In this document: piece by piece, positions 31,514 through 41,454 of the stretch | How positions within the stretch are numbered: position 1 is the stretch's first letter | How the letters are laid out: each line of letters starts with the position of its first letter | DNA from: Glycomyces xiaoerkulensis | Lineage (GTDB): Bacteria > Actinomycetota > Actinomycetes > Mycobacteriales > Micromonosporaceae | DNA: 64,000 nucleotides | Assembly: GCF_002798405.1 (NCBI RefSeq) | Contig: NZ_PGGV01000027.1 | Coordinates: 185,894 to 249,893 of the forward strand | Direction of reading: 5' to 3' | Translations under genes and position numbers: made by a program | The notes under the pieces: model-generated | The model's database searches: none | What the model was told of the DNA's origin: nothing | What the model saw: the letters and a program-made list of their open reading frames with translations, nothing else

Positions 31514-31954
31514 TCAGGCAGCCGCCCGCAGTACCGAATCGGTCACCTCGCCACGGCGATGGCGAGACCGGACTTGGGCGATGGAAGCGGGCGACGCCGC
31601 GGCGACCCGGCGGCGGCGCGTCTGCTCCTCGATCGCGGGCTGCGCCTCGTGCTCGACCTCGCGCGGCAGCGGCAGCACCGCCACCGACCGGCCCTGCGGC
31701 GTCAGGGCGTCGCCGGGCTTCTCATGGGACGCGACCTCCCGGGCCACCTCCGCCAGGACCTCGCTCAAGCGCACCTGCAGCGCCCCGCACACCGAGGCCA
31801 GCAGCTCACTGGAGGGCTCCTTGTGACCGCGCTCGATCTCCGACAGGTACCCCAGGCTGACGTTGGCCTGCTTGGAGACGTCGCGGAGGGTCCGCCTCTG
31901 GGCGCGGCGGCGGCGACGCAGGGTCTCTCCCAGAAGTTCCCGCATCAACATCAT
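31514..31954 (-). CDS. clgR: ClgR-like XRE transcriptional regulator
   Basis: The 146-residue protein has a short helix-turn-helix, [20 protein letters not shown] followed by [19 protein letters not shown] (about residues 19-75), and a variable C-terminal tail. This matches ClgR, activator of clp protease genes and of pspA in actinobacteria. The third-position pspA downstream, 117 bases away, supports the call. The first ATG at 31954 follows GAGGAG; two more ATGs follow closely. Unlike in many relatives, no cinA gene lies between it and pgsA. Confidence 0.85.
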   Translation of the reverse strand: MMLMRELLGETLRRRRRAQRRTLRDVSKQANVSLGYLSEIERGHKEPSSELLASVCGALQVRLSEVLAEVAREVASHEKPGDALTPQGRSVAVLPLPREVEHEAQPAIEEQTRRRRVAAASPASIAQVRSRHRRGEVTDSVLRAAA

Positions 31955-32042
31955 CGAACTCTCCTCTGCGCCGCGATCACTCTGCAGCCTTGGCGGAGCC
32001 TGCGAGCCATCCATTGGTCAAGGCTAAGTGGCCACTGCAAGC

Positions 32043-32624
32043 CTAGCGCGTCCGGCCCGCCTCGCTCCCTCTCAATTTAAAGGCCTTCCAGAGGTAATCC
32101 ATTCCCGTGGCCACGGTGAGGATCACCGCAGCGCCCATCAGCCACGGCCCGACCAGGTCCAGCGGCTCCGGCCACGGCCACAGGTACCAGGCCACCGCCG
32201 TGATCTGGAGGACCGTCTTCAGCTTCCCGCCGCTCCCGGCCGCGATGACCGAGTGCCGGAGCACCGCCATCCGCAGCGCGGTGATGCCCAACTCCCGCAG
32301 CAGAATCAGCGCGGTGACCCACCACGGCAGCACCCCGTGGAAGCTCAGCAGCACCAGCGAGGTGCCGATGAGGGTCTTGTCGGCGATCGGGTCGGCGAGC
32401 TTGCCGAACTCGGTGACCAGGCCGCGCGAGCGGGCCAGCCACCCGTCGACGAAGTCGGTCGCCGAGATGAACACGAACATCGCGCACGCCAGCATCCGCC
32501 ACCCCGAGTGCTCCATGCCCGAGACGATCACCACGACCGCGAAGACCGGCACCAGGAAGATCCGGGCCACCGTCACGACGTTGGCGATGTTCCACGGCGA
32601 CACCGGGCGCGGCTCGGACCTCAC
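32043..32624 (-). CDS. pgsA: CDP-alcohol phosphatidyltransferase (phosphatidylglycerophosphate synthase)
   Basis: The 193-residue membrane enzyme carries the CDP-alcohol transferase motif D-G-x2-A-R-x8-G-x3-D-x3-D, seen as [20 protein letters not shown] followed by ADPIADK. It makes phosphatidylglycerol phosphate from CDP-diacylglycerol and glycerol-3-phosphate. About five hydrophobic helices are visible. The GTG at 32624 overlaps the rimO stop by four bases, the standard rimO-pgsA order in actinobacteria. Confidence 0.92.
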   Translation of the reverse strand: MRSEPRPVSPWNIANVVTVARIFLVPVFAVVVIVSGMEHSGWRMLACAMFVFISATDFVDGWLARSRGLVTEFGKLADPIADKTLIGTSLVLLSFHGVLPWWVTALILLRELGITALRMAVLRHSVIAAGSGGKLKTVLQITAVAWYLWPWPEPLDLVGPWLMGAAVILTVATGMDYLWKAFKLRGSEAGRTR

Positions 32625-34072
32625 CGGGGCTCCTCCACGACCTCGGCGACCAGATCCACCCCGTGGGAGTCGACGATCTCGGCGGCGGTGAAATCGCCCA
32701 CTCGAAGGCGGTCGACCGCGCCGACCAGCTCCACCGAGCCGTCGACCTCGGGGGCCTGGAAGGCGGCGCGGCCCTCGACGCCGTCGGCTCCGGCCGACTC
32801 CACCAGCACGGTCGCGCGCTCGCCGACCCGCTCGGCGGCACGCTGGCTGACCAGTTCGTCGACCAGCATGGAGACGCGGGTGAGGCGCCGGTCGACCACG
32901 TCGGGGTCGACGTGCCCGTCGAGGCCGGCGGCCTCGGTGCCGTCCTCGTCGGAGTAGGCGAACACCCCCACCGAGTCGAGTCGGGCCTCCGAGAGGAACC
33001 CGGTGAGCTCCTCGAGGTCGTCCTCGGTCTCGCCGGGGAAGCCGACGATGACGTTGGTGCGGGCTCCGGCCCGCGGGTCGCGCTCGCGGATCTGGTCGAG
33101 CAGGGCCAGGAAGTTGTCGGTGGACCCGAACCGCCGCATCCGCCGCAGCACGGCGGCCGAGGAGTGCTGGAACGACAGGTCGAAGTAGGGCGCGACCTTG
33201 CCGATGCGGCACACGGCCTCGATCAGGCCGGGGCGCAGCTCGGCCGGCTGGAGGTAGGACAGGCGGATCCACTCGATGCCGTCGACGGCGGCCAGCCCCT
33301 CGAGCAGGCGCTCGAGCGCGTCCGGGTCCGAGAGGTCCTTGCCGTAGGAGGTGGTGTTCTCCGAGACCAGGTTGAGCTCCTTGACGCCGTCGGCGGCGAG
33401 CCAGGCGGCCTCGGCGAGGACCTCCTCGGGGGTGCGGGAGACGAACGATCCGCGGAAGGACGGGATCGCGCAGAACGAGCAGCGCCGGTCGCAGCCGGAG
33501 GCGATCTTGAGGTTGGCGACCGGACCGGTCGACAGCCGCTTGCGGGTCACGGCCAGGTGCGCGGGGGCCCCGGCGGTGTCGGCGGCGGCCGCGGCCTGGT
33601 CGGCCCGGGAGTGCCCGGGGACGACGGCGGCGGCGCTCTGCCGGTCGGCGGGGGTCAGGGGCAGGAGCCGGCGCCGGTCGGTGGGCCGGTGCGAGTCGAG
33701 CTCGCGCCCGGAGAGCACGTCGTCGAGGCGCGCGGCCATGTCCGGGTAGTGGTCGAAGCCGAGAACCGCGTCGGCTTCGGGGAGGCTGTCGGCCAGCTCG
33801 GTCCCGTAGCGCTCGGCCATGCAGCCGGTGGCGACGACCTTGGCGCCGGTCTCGGCGGCGTCGAGCAGCACGTCGATCGATTCGGCCTTGGCCTGTTCGA
33901 TGAACCCGCAGGTGTTGACCATGACCACGTCGGCGTGCTCGCCGTCGTCGGTCACACTCCACCCGCCGGCCGCCAGGCGGCCGGCCAGTTCCTCGGAGTC
34001 GGTCTCGTTGCGCGCGCAACCGAGCGTGAGGACCGCTACCTTTTTCGCGGCCGATTGAGCTGATGACACCAC
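32621..34072 (-). CDS. rimO: ribosomal protein S12 methylthiotransferase
   Basis: The 483-residue radical SAM enzyme adds a methylthio group to the conserved aspartate of ribosomal protein S12. An N-terminal UPF0004 domain has cysteines in [23 protein letters not shown] and [10 protein letters not shown] (first 4Fe-4S cluster). The radical-SAM triad is [18 protein letters not shown] domain closes the C-terminus. An insertion of about 50 residues ([20 protein letters not shown] region) separates the domains, as in other actinobacterial RimO. The start is GTG at 34072, with a second GTG next to it. Confidence 0.94.
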   Translation of the reverse strand: MVSSAQSAAKKVAVLTLGCARNETDSEELAGRLAAGGWSVTDDGEHADVVMVNTCGFIEQAKAESIDVLLDAAETGAKVVATGCMAERYGTELADSLPEADAVLGFDHYPDMAARLDDVLSGRELDSHRPTDRRRLLPLTPADRQSAAAVVPGHSRADQAAAAADTAGAPAHLAVTRKRLSTGPVANLKIASGCDRRCSFCAIPSFRGSFVSRTPEEVLAEAAWLAADGVKELNLVSENTTSYGKDLSDPDALERLLEGLAAVDGIEWIRLSYLQPAELRPGLIEAVCRIGKVAPYFDLSFQHSSAAVLRRMRRFGSTDNFLALLDQIRERDPRAGARTNVIVGFPGETEDDLEELTGFLSEARLDSVGVFAYSDEDGTEAAGLDGHVDPDVVDRRLTRVSMLVDELVSQRAAERVGERATVLVESAGADGVEGRAAFQAPEVDGSVELVGAVDRLRVGDFTAAEIVDSHGVDLVAEVVEEPR

Positions 34073-34218
34073 AAAAGCGTACCTAGCTGTGATCGGCCGA
34101 CGGCCGGGCGGCGGCGACGACCACGTTTTTCCACGCCCGGGCGGCGTGGACCGCCCCGGCGATCACCCACCTGTATGATGGCTGCTCGCCTTTGGCGCTT
34201 ATGCCATAAGCTTGCCTC

Positions 34219-35310
34219 ATGTCCCCCATAGGCAACGCCTCTGCCCGCGTCAGACCCTTCCGCCGGTCCGCGCTGCTCGCCCTCGGCGCGGCCGCCGCCC
34301 TGACCGTCGCCGCCTGCGGCGAAGCGCCCACCGGAGCCCTGAACACCCGCGCCGGCTACACCGCCGACGGCGCCGAGGTCCCGGTCTCGATCTGCCCCGA
34401 AGGCGAATCGCACCTGACCGACGAGGAGGGGACCCTCATCGGCCCCCACTTCGCGCTGCGCGTCGAGTGCGCCGCCTCCTTCGACGAGATCCCCGAGGAC
34501 TACCAGCTCGAGTACCTGCTCGGAGAGGGCACCGAGCTGTTCCCGCCGCCGGCCGGCCACGAGTTCACGGTCGTCCAGTTCGCCCCGGAGCCGGGCGTCG
34601 AGGCCCAGCACCCGGTCAAGGACGACACCGAGCTCGAAGGCACCCTCGCCATCGGCGAGCAGACCTGGGACTTCGACGGCGAGGTCCCGGCCCCCGGCTC
34701 GGCGTACTTCGCGGTCGCCCAGGAGGGCGCGCCCATCACCCTGGAGGTCAACGACACCGACCGGACCCAGTCGATGGACCTGCGCGAACGCACCCGGGAC
34801 GGCCTGATCGAGGCCTACTACCAGGGGTCGCGCCGGACGATCACCACCGACTCGGTGGAGAACACGGTGAGCGCCTACCTGGAGTCCGGCAGCTACCAGT
34901 ACAGCCTCGACGAGTGGACCTACGTGGTCACCTTCGTGGTCGACCGGTCGGTCTTCACCGAGGACGAGGGCTGGGTCGCCGACGCCGACCGGGCCAGGCT
35001 CAGCATCGACTTCGTGTGGTTCCGCGAGACCCAGGAACTGGGGCTGGTCTGGGACATCGACCCCGAGGAGGTCCTGGAGGTCTCCGGCCCGGACGGGGCC
35101 CTGGAGGCGGCCGAGGTCGACAGCTACGACGAGGACTGGGACGGCGACCAGGTGGGCCGCTACTACACCCTCACCTACGACGTCCCGGCCGAGGCGCTGG
35201 AATTCGACCTCACCTTCCACCCGACCGGGCACATCCAGTGGGAAGAGGAAGGCGTGGACATGCCCGTCGACGGCGACGAGGAGCACGAGGTCTCGGTCGA
35301 CTTCGGCTGA
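34219..35310 (+). CDS. lipoprotein of unknown function
   Basis: The 363-residue protein has a type II signal with lipobox LTVAAC (cysteine near residue 33) after a hydrophobic ALLALGAAAA stretch. The mature part is acidic with beta-rich segments such as HEFTVVQFAPEPG and YVVTFVVDRSVF, and ends in an acidic, His-containing tail. It should sit on the outer face of the membrane. The function is not recognised. Its last 101 bases lie antisense to the end of the ftsK frame. Confidence 0.75.
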   Translation: MSPIGNASARVRPFRRSALLALGAAAALTVAACGEAPTGALNTRAGYTADGAEVPVSICPEGESHLTDEEGTLIGPHFALRVECAASFDEIPEDYQLEYLLGEGTELFPPPAGHEFTVVQFAPEPGVEAQHPVKDDTELEGTLAIGEQTWDFDGEVPAPGSAYFAVAQEGAPITLEVNDTDRTQSMDLRERTRDGLIEAYYQGSRRTITTDSVENTVSAYLESGSYQYSLDEWTYVVTFVVDRSVFTEDEGWVADADRARLSIDFVWFRETQELGLVWDIDPEEVLEVSGPDGALEAAEVDSYDEDWDGDQVGRYYTLTYDVPAEALEFDLTFHPTGHIQWEEEGVDMPVDGDEEHEVSVDFG

Positions 35311-37867
35311 GGGCGCCCCGTAATCCGCCGCGGATCGAGGCGATCACGTCCCCCAGCTCGTCGGGCTTGACCAGGACGTCGCGGGCCTTGGTGCCCTCGG
35401 AGGGGCCGACCACGCCGCGGGTCTCCATCAGGTCCATCAGGCGCCCGGCCTTGGCGAAACCGACCCGCAGCTTGCGCTGCAGCATCGAGGTCGAGCCGAA
35501 CTGGGTGGTGACCACCTGCTCGACCGCCTGGCACAGCACGTCCATGTCGTCGCCGATCTCGGGGTCGATGTCCTTCTTGCCGCCGGGAGGGGCCGTGACC
35601 TCCTCGATGTACTGCGGCTCCATCTGCGATCTCACGTGCTCGACGATGGCCTCGATCTCGGTGTCGGAGACCCAGGCGCCCTGGATGCGCTCGGGCTTGG
35701 CCGCGCCCATCGGCAGGAACAGGCCGTCGCCGCGCCCGACCAGCTTCTCGGCGCCGCCCTGGTCGAGGATGACCCGGGAGTCGGCGAGGCTGGAGGTGGA
35801 GAACGCCAGCCGCGAGGGCACGTTCGCCTTGATCAGGCCCGTGACCACGTCCACCGACGGCCGCTGCGTGGCGAGCACCAGGTGGATCCCGGCCGCGCGC
35901 GCAAGCTGCGTGATCCGGACCACCGACTCTTCCACGTCGCGGGCCGCCACCATCATCAGATCGGCCAGCTCGTCGACGATCACCAGCAGATACGGGTGGG
36001 GCCGCAGCTCGCGGTCCGAACCGGGCTCGGCCTGGAGCTCGCCGGAGCGGACCTTGCGGTTGAAGTCCTCCACATGCCGGACCCCGGCGTAGGCCAGGTC
36101 CTCGTACCGCATGTCCATCTCCTTGACCACCCACTGCAGCGCGTCCGAGGCCTTCTTCGGGTTCGTCACGATGGGGTGGACCAGGTGCGGGATGCCCTCG
36201 TAGTTGGCCAGCTCCACCCTCTTGGGGTCGATCAGCAGCAGCCGCACCTGCTCGGGGGTCGCGCGCACGAGCGTCGACCCCAGCAAGGTGTTTATGAGGC
36301 TGGATTTCCCCGAGCCGGTGGCGCCGGCCACAAGAAGGTGAGGAGTATTCGTCAAGTTCGTCAGGATGTAGCCGCCCTCGACGTCCTTGCCCAGACCCAC
36401 CAGCATCGGATGGTCGTCGGCCTTCGCCTGCGCCGACCGCAGCACGTCGCCGAGCGCGACGTTCTCCCGGTCGGTGTTGGGGATCTCCACGCCCACCGCG
36501 CTCTTGCCCGGGATCGGGTTGATGATGCGGATGTCCGGGCTCTTGACCGCGTACGCGATGTTCTTCGACAACTGGATGATCCGCTCGACCTTGACGGCCG
36601 GTCCCAGCTCGATCTCGTAGCGGGTCACGGTCGGCCCGCGGGTGAAACCGGTGACGGCCGCGTCCACGTTGAACTGCCCGAAGACCTCCTGGAGGGCGGC
36701 GATCACGGCCTCGTTCGACTTCGACCGCTTCTTGGCGGCCGGGCCGGGCGGCAGCAGCTCCATCCCCGGCAGCCGGTAGTCGTCGTCCATGGCCGCCGAG
36801 CCCTCCGAGAGCGTCGGCTGCTCCACCTTCTTCGGCGGCGGGGTGTGCTCGGGCGGCTCGCGTTCGGGTTCGGCGATGACGGTGGTATCGCGGCCGCCCG
36901 GCGCCGGATCGTTCAGCTCCGGCACCTCCTCGGGCGACAGGCGCGGCAGGACCGTGGTGGCGCGGTGGACGTTCCGGGCCTCCTCCTCCTGGAGGCGCTT
37001 GGCGGCCTCGCTCTTGCGGTGCGCCTTCCGCTTGGACCCGCCGCCGGAGTCCTCGAACGACTCCACCTTGCCGGTCGCCAGCTCCCACAACCGCACCAGC
37101 TTGGCCGGTACCTGGTTGAGCGGGGTGGCCGTCGCGACCAGGACGCCGAACACCAGCAGCAGCACCAGCAGCGGGAAGGCCACATAGGGCGAGACGCCCA
37201 GCGACACCCCGCCGCCGACGATCCAGCCGATCTGGCCCCCGGCGGCCATGCGGTCGCCCATGTCCGACGGCAGCCCCGAGATCAGATGCAGCAGGCCCAG
37301 GCTCGACAGCCAGATCGCACCCCAGCCGACCAGCGCCCGGCCGTGGGCCTCCTCGGGCGGTTCCATGCGCATCACCCGCAGCCCCCACAGGACCAGCAGC
37401 ACCGGCAGCGCGCGCGTGGCCAGGCCCAGCGCCCAGTCCAGACCGAACGCCAGGTGCTCCCCCACCGGCCCGGCCACGTCGAACCACACCGCCATCGCCA
37501 GCACGATCGCCACGGCGATGATCAGCAGCCCCAGGCCGTCGCGGCGGTGGGCCGGGTCGATCCGGCGGGCCGTGGCCGCCTCCTTGCCGACCGAGCGGGC
37601 CACCCAGCCGGTGGCGCGGGCACTGCCGACCCACAGGCCGCGCAGCGCCATCCCGCTCGCCTCGATCGGACCGGGGATCGCATCGGCGCGGCGCTTCTTG
37701 GCCGCCGCCTTCTGCGCCGGGGTCTTCCTGCGCTTGGCGGGCGCCCGCTTGGCCGGCGCGCGCTTCGCGGTCCGCTTGGCCACCTTCTTCTGGGTGGGCT
37801 TCCGCTTCGCGGACGAGGTCCGCTTGCGCGCGGTCTTGCGCGCCCTCCCGGAAGTCTTCGCCATCAT
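35210..37867 (-). CDS. ftsK: DNA translocase FtsK/SpoIIIE
   Basis: The 885-residue translocase pumps chromosome DNA through the division septum. A basic Lys/Arg/Ala N-terminus is followed by four transmembrane helices, a linker, and the motor: Walker A GATGSGKSSLINTLLG (near residue 515), Walker B LLVIVDELADLMM and LATQRPSVDVVTGLIKANVP. A gamma winged-helix domain, QRKLRVGFAKAGRLMDLMET with GVVGPSEGTKARDVLV, recognises KOPS. After the usual end near ELGDVIASIRGG the frame continues about 35 Arg-rich residues into the lipoprotein gene's antisense. The start is one of two adjacent ATGs. Confidence 0.94.
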   Translation of the reverse strand: MMAKTSGRARKTARKRTSSAKRKPTQKKVAKRTAKRAPAKRAPAKRRKTPAQKAAAKKRRADAIPGPIEASGMALRGLWVGSARATGWVARSVGKEAATARRIDPAHRRDGLGLLIIAVAIVLAMAVWFDVAGPVGEHLAFGLDWALGLATRALPVLLVLWGLRVMRMEPPEEAHGRALVGWGAIWLSSLGLLHLISGLPSDMGDRMAAGGQIGWIVGGGVSLGVSPYVAFPLLVLLLVFGVLVATATPLNQVPAKLVRLWELATGKVESFEDSGGGSKRKAHRKSEAAKRLQEEEARNVHRATTVLPRLSPEEVPELNDPAPGGRDTTVIAEPEREPPEHTPPPKKVEQPTLSEGSAAMDDDYRLPGMELLPPGPAAKKRSKSNEAVIAALQEVFGQFNVDAAVTGFTRGPTVTRYEIELGPAVKVERIIQLSKNIAYAVKSPDIRIINPIPGKSAVGVEIPNTDRENVALGDVLRSAQAKADDHPMLVGLGKDVEGGYILTNLTNTPHLLVAGATGSGKSSLINTLLGSTLVRATPEQVRLLLIDPKRVELANYEGIPHLVHPIVTNPKKASDALQWVVKEMDMRYEDLAYAGVRHVEDFNRKVRSGELQAEPGSDRELRPHPYLLVIVDELADLMMVAARDVEESVVRITQLARAAGIHLVLATQRPSVDVVTGLIKANVPSRLAFSTSSLADSRVILDQGGAEKLVGRGDGLFLPMGAAKPERIQGAWVSDTEIEAIVEHVRSQMEPQYIEEVTAPPGGKKDIDPEIGDDMDVLCQAVEQVVTTQFGSTSMLQRKLRVGFAKAGRLMDLMETRGVVGPSEGTKARDVLVKPDELGDVIASIRGGLRGALSRSRPRPRAPRRRRRACPRLPLPTGCARSGGR

Positions 37868-37919
37868 GGCCCATACGTTACCGCCGCCGCTCCCGTATAC
37901 ACGCTCTAGAGTGAGGCCC

Positions 37920-38642
37920 ATGCCGAGAACGATCTTGGTGACCGGCGCCGGGCGCGGGCTCGGGCGATCACTCGCCGAGCGCCTGAGCGAGCGCGGTGAG
38001 GCCGTGATCGCCCACGCGCGGAGCCGGTCCGCGCTGGAGGGGGTGCCGTGCGAGCGGCGCCTCATCGCCGACCTCGAAGCGCCCGAAACGCTGGCCGAGC
38101 GGGTGGCCGGGGCGCGGATCGAGCACCTGGACGCGCTGGTCCACAATGCCGGGGTCGCGCACACCGGTCCGGTCGGCGAGCAGCGGCCCGACCGATGGCG
38201 GCAGAGCCTGGCGGTGAACCTCGCCGCACCGGCGGAACTGACCCGGCTGCTGCTGCCGGCCCTGCGCGCGGCCCGCGGCCGCGTGGTGTTCGTCAACTCC
38301 GGGGCGGGCCTGTCGGCGGGGCCGGGCTGGAGCTCGTACGCGGCGGCCAAGCACGGCCTGCGGGCGCTGGCCGACGCCCTCCGGGCCGAGGAGCGGGCCG
38401 CGGGCGTGCGCGTGACGAGCTTCTATCCGTCGCATTTCGACAGCGACATGCAGCGGCGCGTGCGCGAGCAGTTCGGTTCGGACTACGATCCGGACCGGGC
38501 CATCAGCCTCGAGTCGGTGACCGACGCCCTGATCGGCCTGCTGGACGCCCCGGAGGACCTGGTCGTCAACGACATCCGCGTGGAGCCGCCTAACCCTCTG
38601 CCGATCCGTCCGCGTGCTGATCGTCGGTCTCCTCCGCCTTGA
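37920..38642 (+). CDS. short-chain dehydrogenase/reductase
   Basis: The 240-residue NAD(P)-dependent oxidoreductase has the SDR Rossmann motif ILVTGAGRGLGRSLAERL, the NAG motif in VHNAGVAHTGPV, and the catalytic Ser (FVNSGAGLS) with YxxxK in SSYAAAKHGLRALADALR. A proline-rich C-terminus (VEPPNPLPIRPRA) replaces the usual ending. The start at 37920 lies about 50 bases from the divergent ftsK. Its last 53 bases are antisense to a small ribbon-helix-helix gene. The substrate is unknown. Confidence 0.88.
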   Translation: MPRTILVTGAGRGLGRSLAERLSERGEAVIAHARSRSALEGVPCERRLIADLEAPETLAERVAGARIEHLDALVHNAGVAHTGPVGEQRPDRWRQSLAVNLAAPAELTRLLLPALRAARGRVVFVNSGAGLSAGPGWSSYAAAKHGLRALADALRAEERAAGVRVTSFYPSHFDSDMQRRVREQFGSDYDPDRAISLESVTDALIGLLDAPEDLVVNDIRVEPPNPLPIRPRADRRSPPP

Positions 38643-38793
38643 GCGGCCTGCCGCGACGGCCTTCCACTCGAGGCCGTGCGGCGGCGCGGTCCATCAGGTG
38701 CTCGATCTCCTGGGCGAGCGTGAGCCCGTCCTGCTCGGCCAGCCGCTGGAGCCGGTCGTGCAGCGACTTGGGAACCTCGATCGTCGTCATCAC
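38590..38793 (-). CDS. ribbon-helix-helix (antitoxin-like) protein without a visible partner
   Basis: The 67-residue protein has a typical RHH domain: TIEVPKSLHDRLQRLAEQDG, then LTLAQEIEHLMDRAAARP, followed by a charged tail. RHH proteins of this size are usually antitoxins that also repress their own operon. No toxin gene follows on this strand, because its 3' end lies inside the SDR gene. The GTG at 38793 is used, with an ATG one codon later; no strong ribosome site is seen. Confidence 0.65.
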   Translation of the reverse strand: MMTTIEVPKSLHDRLQRLAEQDGLTLAQEIEHLMDRAAARPRVEGRRGRPLKAEETDDQHADGSAEG

Positions 38794-38869
38794 GGTCGTA
38801 CCGTGCAGGATGGCCGCCGCGGGCGTGGCTACGCCACGCCCGCGAAACGACCCGCGAAGCAGTGAGCTC

Positions 38870-40561
38870 TCACACTTCCAGGACGTGGGGGACGATCATC
38901 GGGCGGCGGCGGTAGGTGTCGTTGACCCACTTGCCGACCGTCCGGCGCAGGATCTGCTGGAGCTGGTGCGGGTCGGCCACGCCGTCGGAGGCGGCCGCCT
39001 CCATGGCGTCGTCGATGAGCGGCAGGACGCCCTCGAACGCCTTCGGGTCCTCCGAGAACCCGCGGGCCGACACGGTCGGGCCGCCGACCACCTTGCCGTT
39101 CTCGGAGTCGATCACCACCGTGGCGGCGACGAAACCGCCGTCGCCCAGGACGCGCCGCTCGTTGAGGACCGGCTCGCCCACGTCGCCGACCGACAGGCCG
39201 TCGACGTAGACCAGGTTGTTCGGGAGGTGGCCGACCAGCCGGGCGCGCCCGTCGACGAGGTCGACCACGTCGCCGTTCTCGACCACGATCACCTGGTCGG
39301 ACGGGACGCCGGATTCGACCGCGAGCCGGGCGTGGGCCTGCAGGTGCCGGTACTCGCCGTGGACCGGGATCATGTTCGAGGGCTTGACGCTGTTGAGCAC
39401 GTACAGCAGCTCCCCGGCGGGCGCGTGCCCGGAGACGTGGACCTTGGCCACGTCCTTGTGGATCACCGAGGCGCCGGTCTGGGCCAGGCGGTTGATGACC
39501 CCGTAGACGGCCGTCTCGTTGCCGGGCACGAGCGAGGAGGCGAGGATGACCGTGTCGTCGGAGTCGACGGTGATGTGCCGGTGGTCGCCCGAGGCCATGC
39601 GGCCGAGGGCGCTCATCGGCTCGCCCTGGGAGCCGGTCGACATGTAGACGATCTCGTCCTTGGGCAGCCGCACCGCCTCGTCCATGCTCACCAGGAGCCC
39701 CTCGGGGATCTTCAGCAGGCTCAGGTCCCGGGCGATGGCCATGTTGCGGACCATGCTGCGGCCCACGAACGCGACCTTGCGGCCGTGGGACCAGGCCGCG
39801 TCGAGCACCTGCTGGACCCGGTGGACGTGGCTGGCGAACGAGGCCACGATGACCCGGCCGGTGACGTCCTCGAACAGCTTGTCCAGGACCGGCCCGATCT
39901 CGCGCTCGGCGGTGACGAAGCCGGGGATCTCGGCGTTGGTCGAATCCGACAGCAGCAGGTCGACGCCCTGGTCGCCGAGCCTGGCGAAGCCGGCCAGGTC
40001 GGTGATCCGCCCGTCGAGCGGGAGCTGGTCCATCTTGAAGTCGCCGGTGTGCAGCACCAGGCCGGCGCCGGTGCGGACGGCCACGGCCATCGCATCGGGG
40101 ATGGAGTGGTTGACCGCGAGGAACTCCAGCCCGAACGGGCCCAGGTCGATGGTGTCGCCTTCGGCGACGAGGCTGCTGACCGGCTTGATGCGGCGCTCGC
40201 GGAGCTTGGCCTCGACCAGGGCCACGGCGAACCTGGAGCCGACCAGCGGGATGTCGTTCTTGTGCTCGAGCAGGAACGGGATGCCGCCGATGTGGTCCTC
40301 GTGCCCGTGGGTGATGACGATCGCCTCGATGTCGTCGAGGCGGTCGAGGATGGGCGTGAAGTCCGGCAGGATGAGGTCGACGCCCGGCTGCTCGACGTCG
40401 GGGAACAGGACACCGCAGTCGACGATGAGCAGCCGCCCGTCGTACTCGAACAGGGTCATGTTCCGGCCGATGGCGCCGAGGCCGCCGAGGGGCGTGATGC
40501 GGAGGCCGCCGGCGGGCAGCTCGCCGGGATCGCGGAGGTCGCCGGATCTGCTGCGGCTCAT
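38870..40561 (-). CDS. rnj: ribonuclease J
   Basis: The 563-residue metallo-beta-lactamase/beta-CASP nuclease processes and degrades RNA, both endo- and 5'-exonucleolytically. Zinc ligands are in THGHEDHIGG, NHSIPDAMAV and HTGDFKMDQ. The beta-CASP part has STGSQGEPMSAL and VSGHAPAGEL. The length is that of other actinobacterial RNase J. The start overlaps the dapA stop by four bases, the usual dapA-rnj order in this phylum. Confidence 0.94.
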   Translation of the reverse strand: MSRSRSGDLRDPGELPAGGLRITPLGGLGAIGRNMTLFEYDGRLLIVDCGVLFPDVEQPGVDLILPDFTPILDRLDDIEAIVITHGHEDHIGGIPFLLEHKNDIPLVGSRFAVALVEAKLRERRIKPVSSLVAEGDTIDLGPFGLEFLAVNHSIPDAMAVAVRTGAGLVLHTGDFKMDQLPLDGRITDLAGFARLGDQGVDLLLSDSTNAEIPGFVTAEREIGPVLDKLFEDVTGRVIVASFASHVHRVQQVLDAAWSHGRKVAFVGRSMVRNMAIARDLSLLKIPEGLLVSMDEAVRLPKDEIVYMSTGSQGEPMSALGRMASGDHRHITVDSDDTVILASSLVPGNETAVYGVINRLAQTGASVIHKDVAKVHVSGHAPAGELLYVLNSVKPSNMIPVHGEYRHLQAHARLAVESGVPSDQVIVVENGDVVDLVDGRARLVGHLPNNLVYVDGLSVGDVGEPVLNERRVLGDGGFVAATVVIDSENGKVVGGPTVSARGFSEDPKAFEGVLPLIDDAMEAAASDGVADPHQLQQILRRTVGKWVNDTYRRRPMIVPHVLEV

Positions 40562-41454
40562 CGGACCTCCTCCACCTTCGCCAGGTTCTCGGCTATGAAG
40601 TCGGCGACCATCGAATCCGCCGGGGTCAGCGGCAGCCGCGGCTCGCCGGCGGGCAGGCCGCGCTGGGCCAGGGCCGACTTGACCGCGACCACCCCCTGGG
40701 CCGGACCCTGGAGGGCGCTCAGGGCCGGCAGGAGGGCGTCGTTGATCGAGGAGGCCCGGTCGACGTCGCCCTCGTCGTAGGCGTCGAACATGGCGTTGAT
40801 CTGCCGGCCGACGAGGTGGGCGATGACCGAGACGACGCCGACCTGGCCGGTCGCGTAGGCGGCGAGGTTGAGCGCGTCGACGCCGCAGTAGAAGGTGAGG
40901 CCGGTGGCGACGCGGACCCGCTGGCTGCCCGAGAGGTCGGCGGTGGCGTCCTTGACGGCGATGATCCGCGGGTGCTCGGTGAGCCGCAGGTAGGAGGCGT
41001 CGGTGATCGGCACGCTCGAGCGCGGCGGGATGTCGTAGAGCATGCAGGGCAGCTCGGTGGCGTCGGCGATGGTGGTGAAGTGCGCCTCGATGCCCTCCTG
41101 GGGCGGCCGCGAGTAGTAGGGGGTGACCAGCAGCAGGCCCTGGGCCCCGGCCTTCTCGGCGTCCTGTGCGAGGCTCACCGAGTGGCGGGTGTCGTTGGTC
41201 GAGGCGCCGGCGACGATGTGGGCGCGGTCGCCGACGGTCTCGACGACGGTCTCGATGAGCTGGGCCTTCTCTACGTCGGTGGTGGTGGGCGACTCGCCGG
41301 TGGTGCCGTTGAGGACCAGTCCGTCGAGTCCCTGCTCGTCGACCAGGTGGCGGGCCAGTTCGGCGACGCCGGGGACGTCGAGTTCGCCGGACGGCGTGAA
41401 GGGCGTGATCATGGCCGTCAGTGTGCGCCCGAAGGGCCGAGTCACATTACGCAT
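40558..41454 (-). CDS. dapA: 4-hydroxy-tetrahydrodipicolinate synthase
   Basis: The 298-residue TIM-barrel aldolase condenses pyruvate and aspartate semialdehyde in the lysine/diaminopimelate pathway. Visible are the pyruvate-binding GTTGESPTTT, the catalytic tyrosine in CMLYDIPPRSS and the Schiff-base lysine in RIIAVKDATADL. dapB, the next step, lies 5 kb away in the same direction. The ATG at 41454 is used. Confidence 0.94.
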   Translation of the reverse strand: MRNVTRPFGRTLTAMITPFTPSGELDVPGVAELARHLVDEQGLDGLVLNGTTGESPTTTDVEKAQLIETVVETVGDRAHIVAGASTNDTRHSVSLAQDAEKAGAQGLLLVTPYYSRPPQEGIEAHFTTIADATELPCMLYDIPPRSSVPITDASYLRLTEHPRIIAVKDATADLSGSQRVRVATGLTFYCGVDALNLAAYATGQVGVVSVIAHLVGRQINAMFDAYDEGDVDRASSINDALLPALSALQGPAQGVVAVKSALAQRGLPAGEPRLPLTPADSMVADFIAENLAKVEEVR

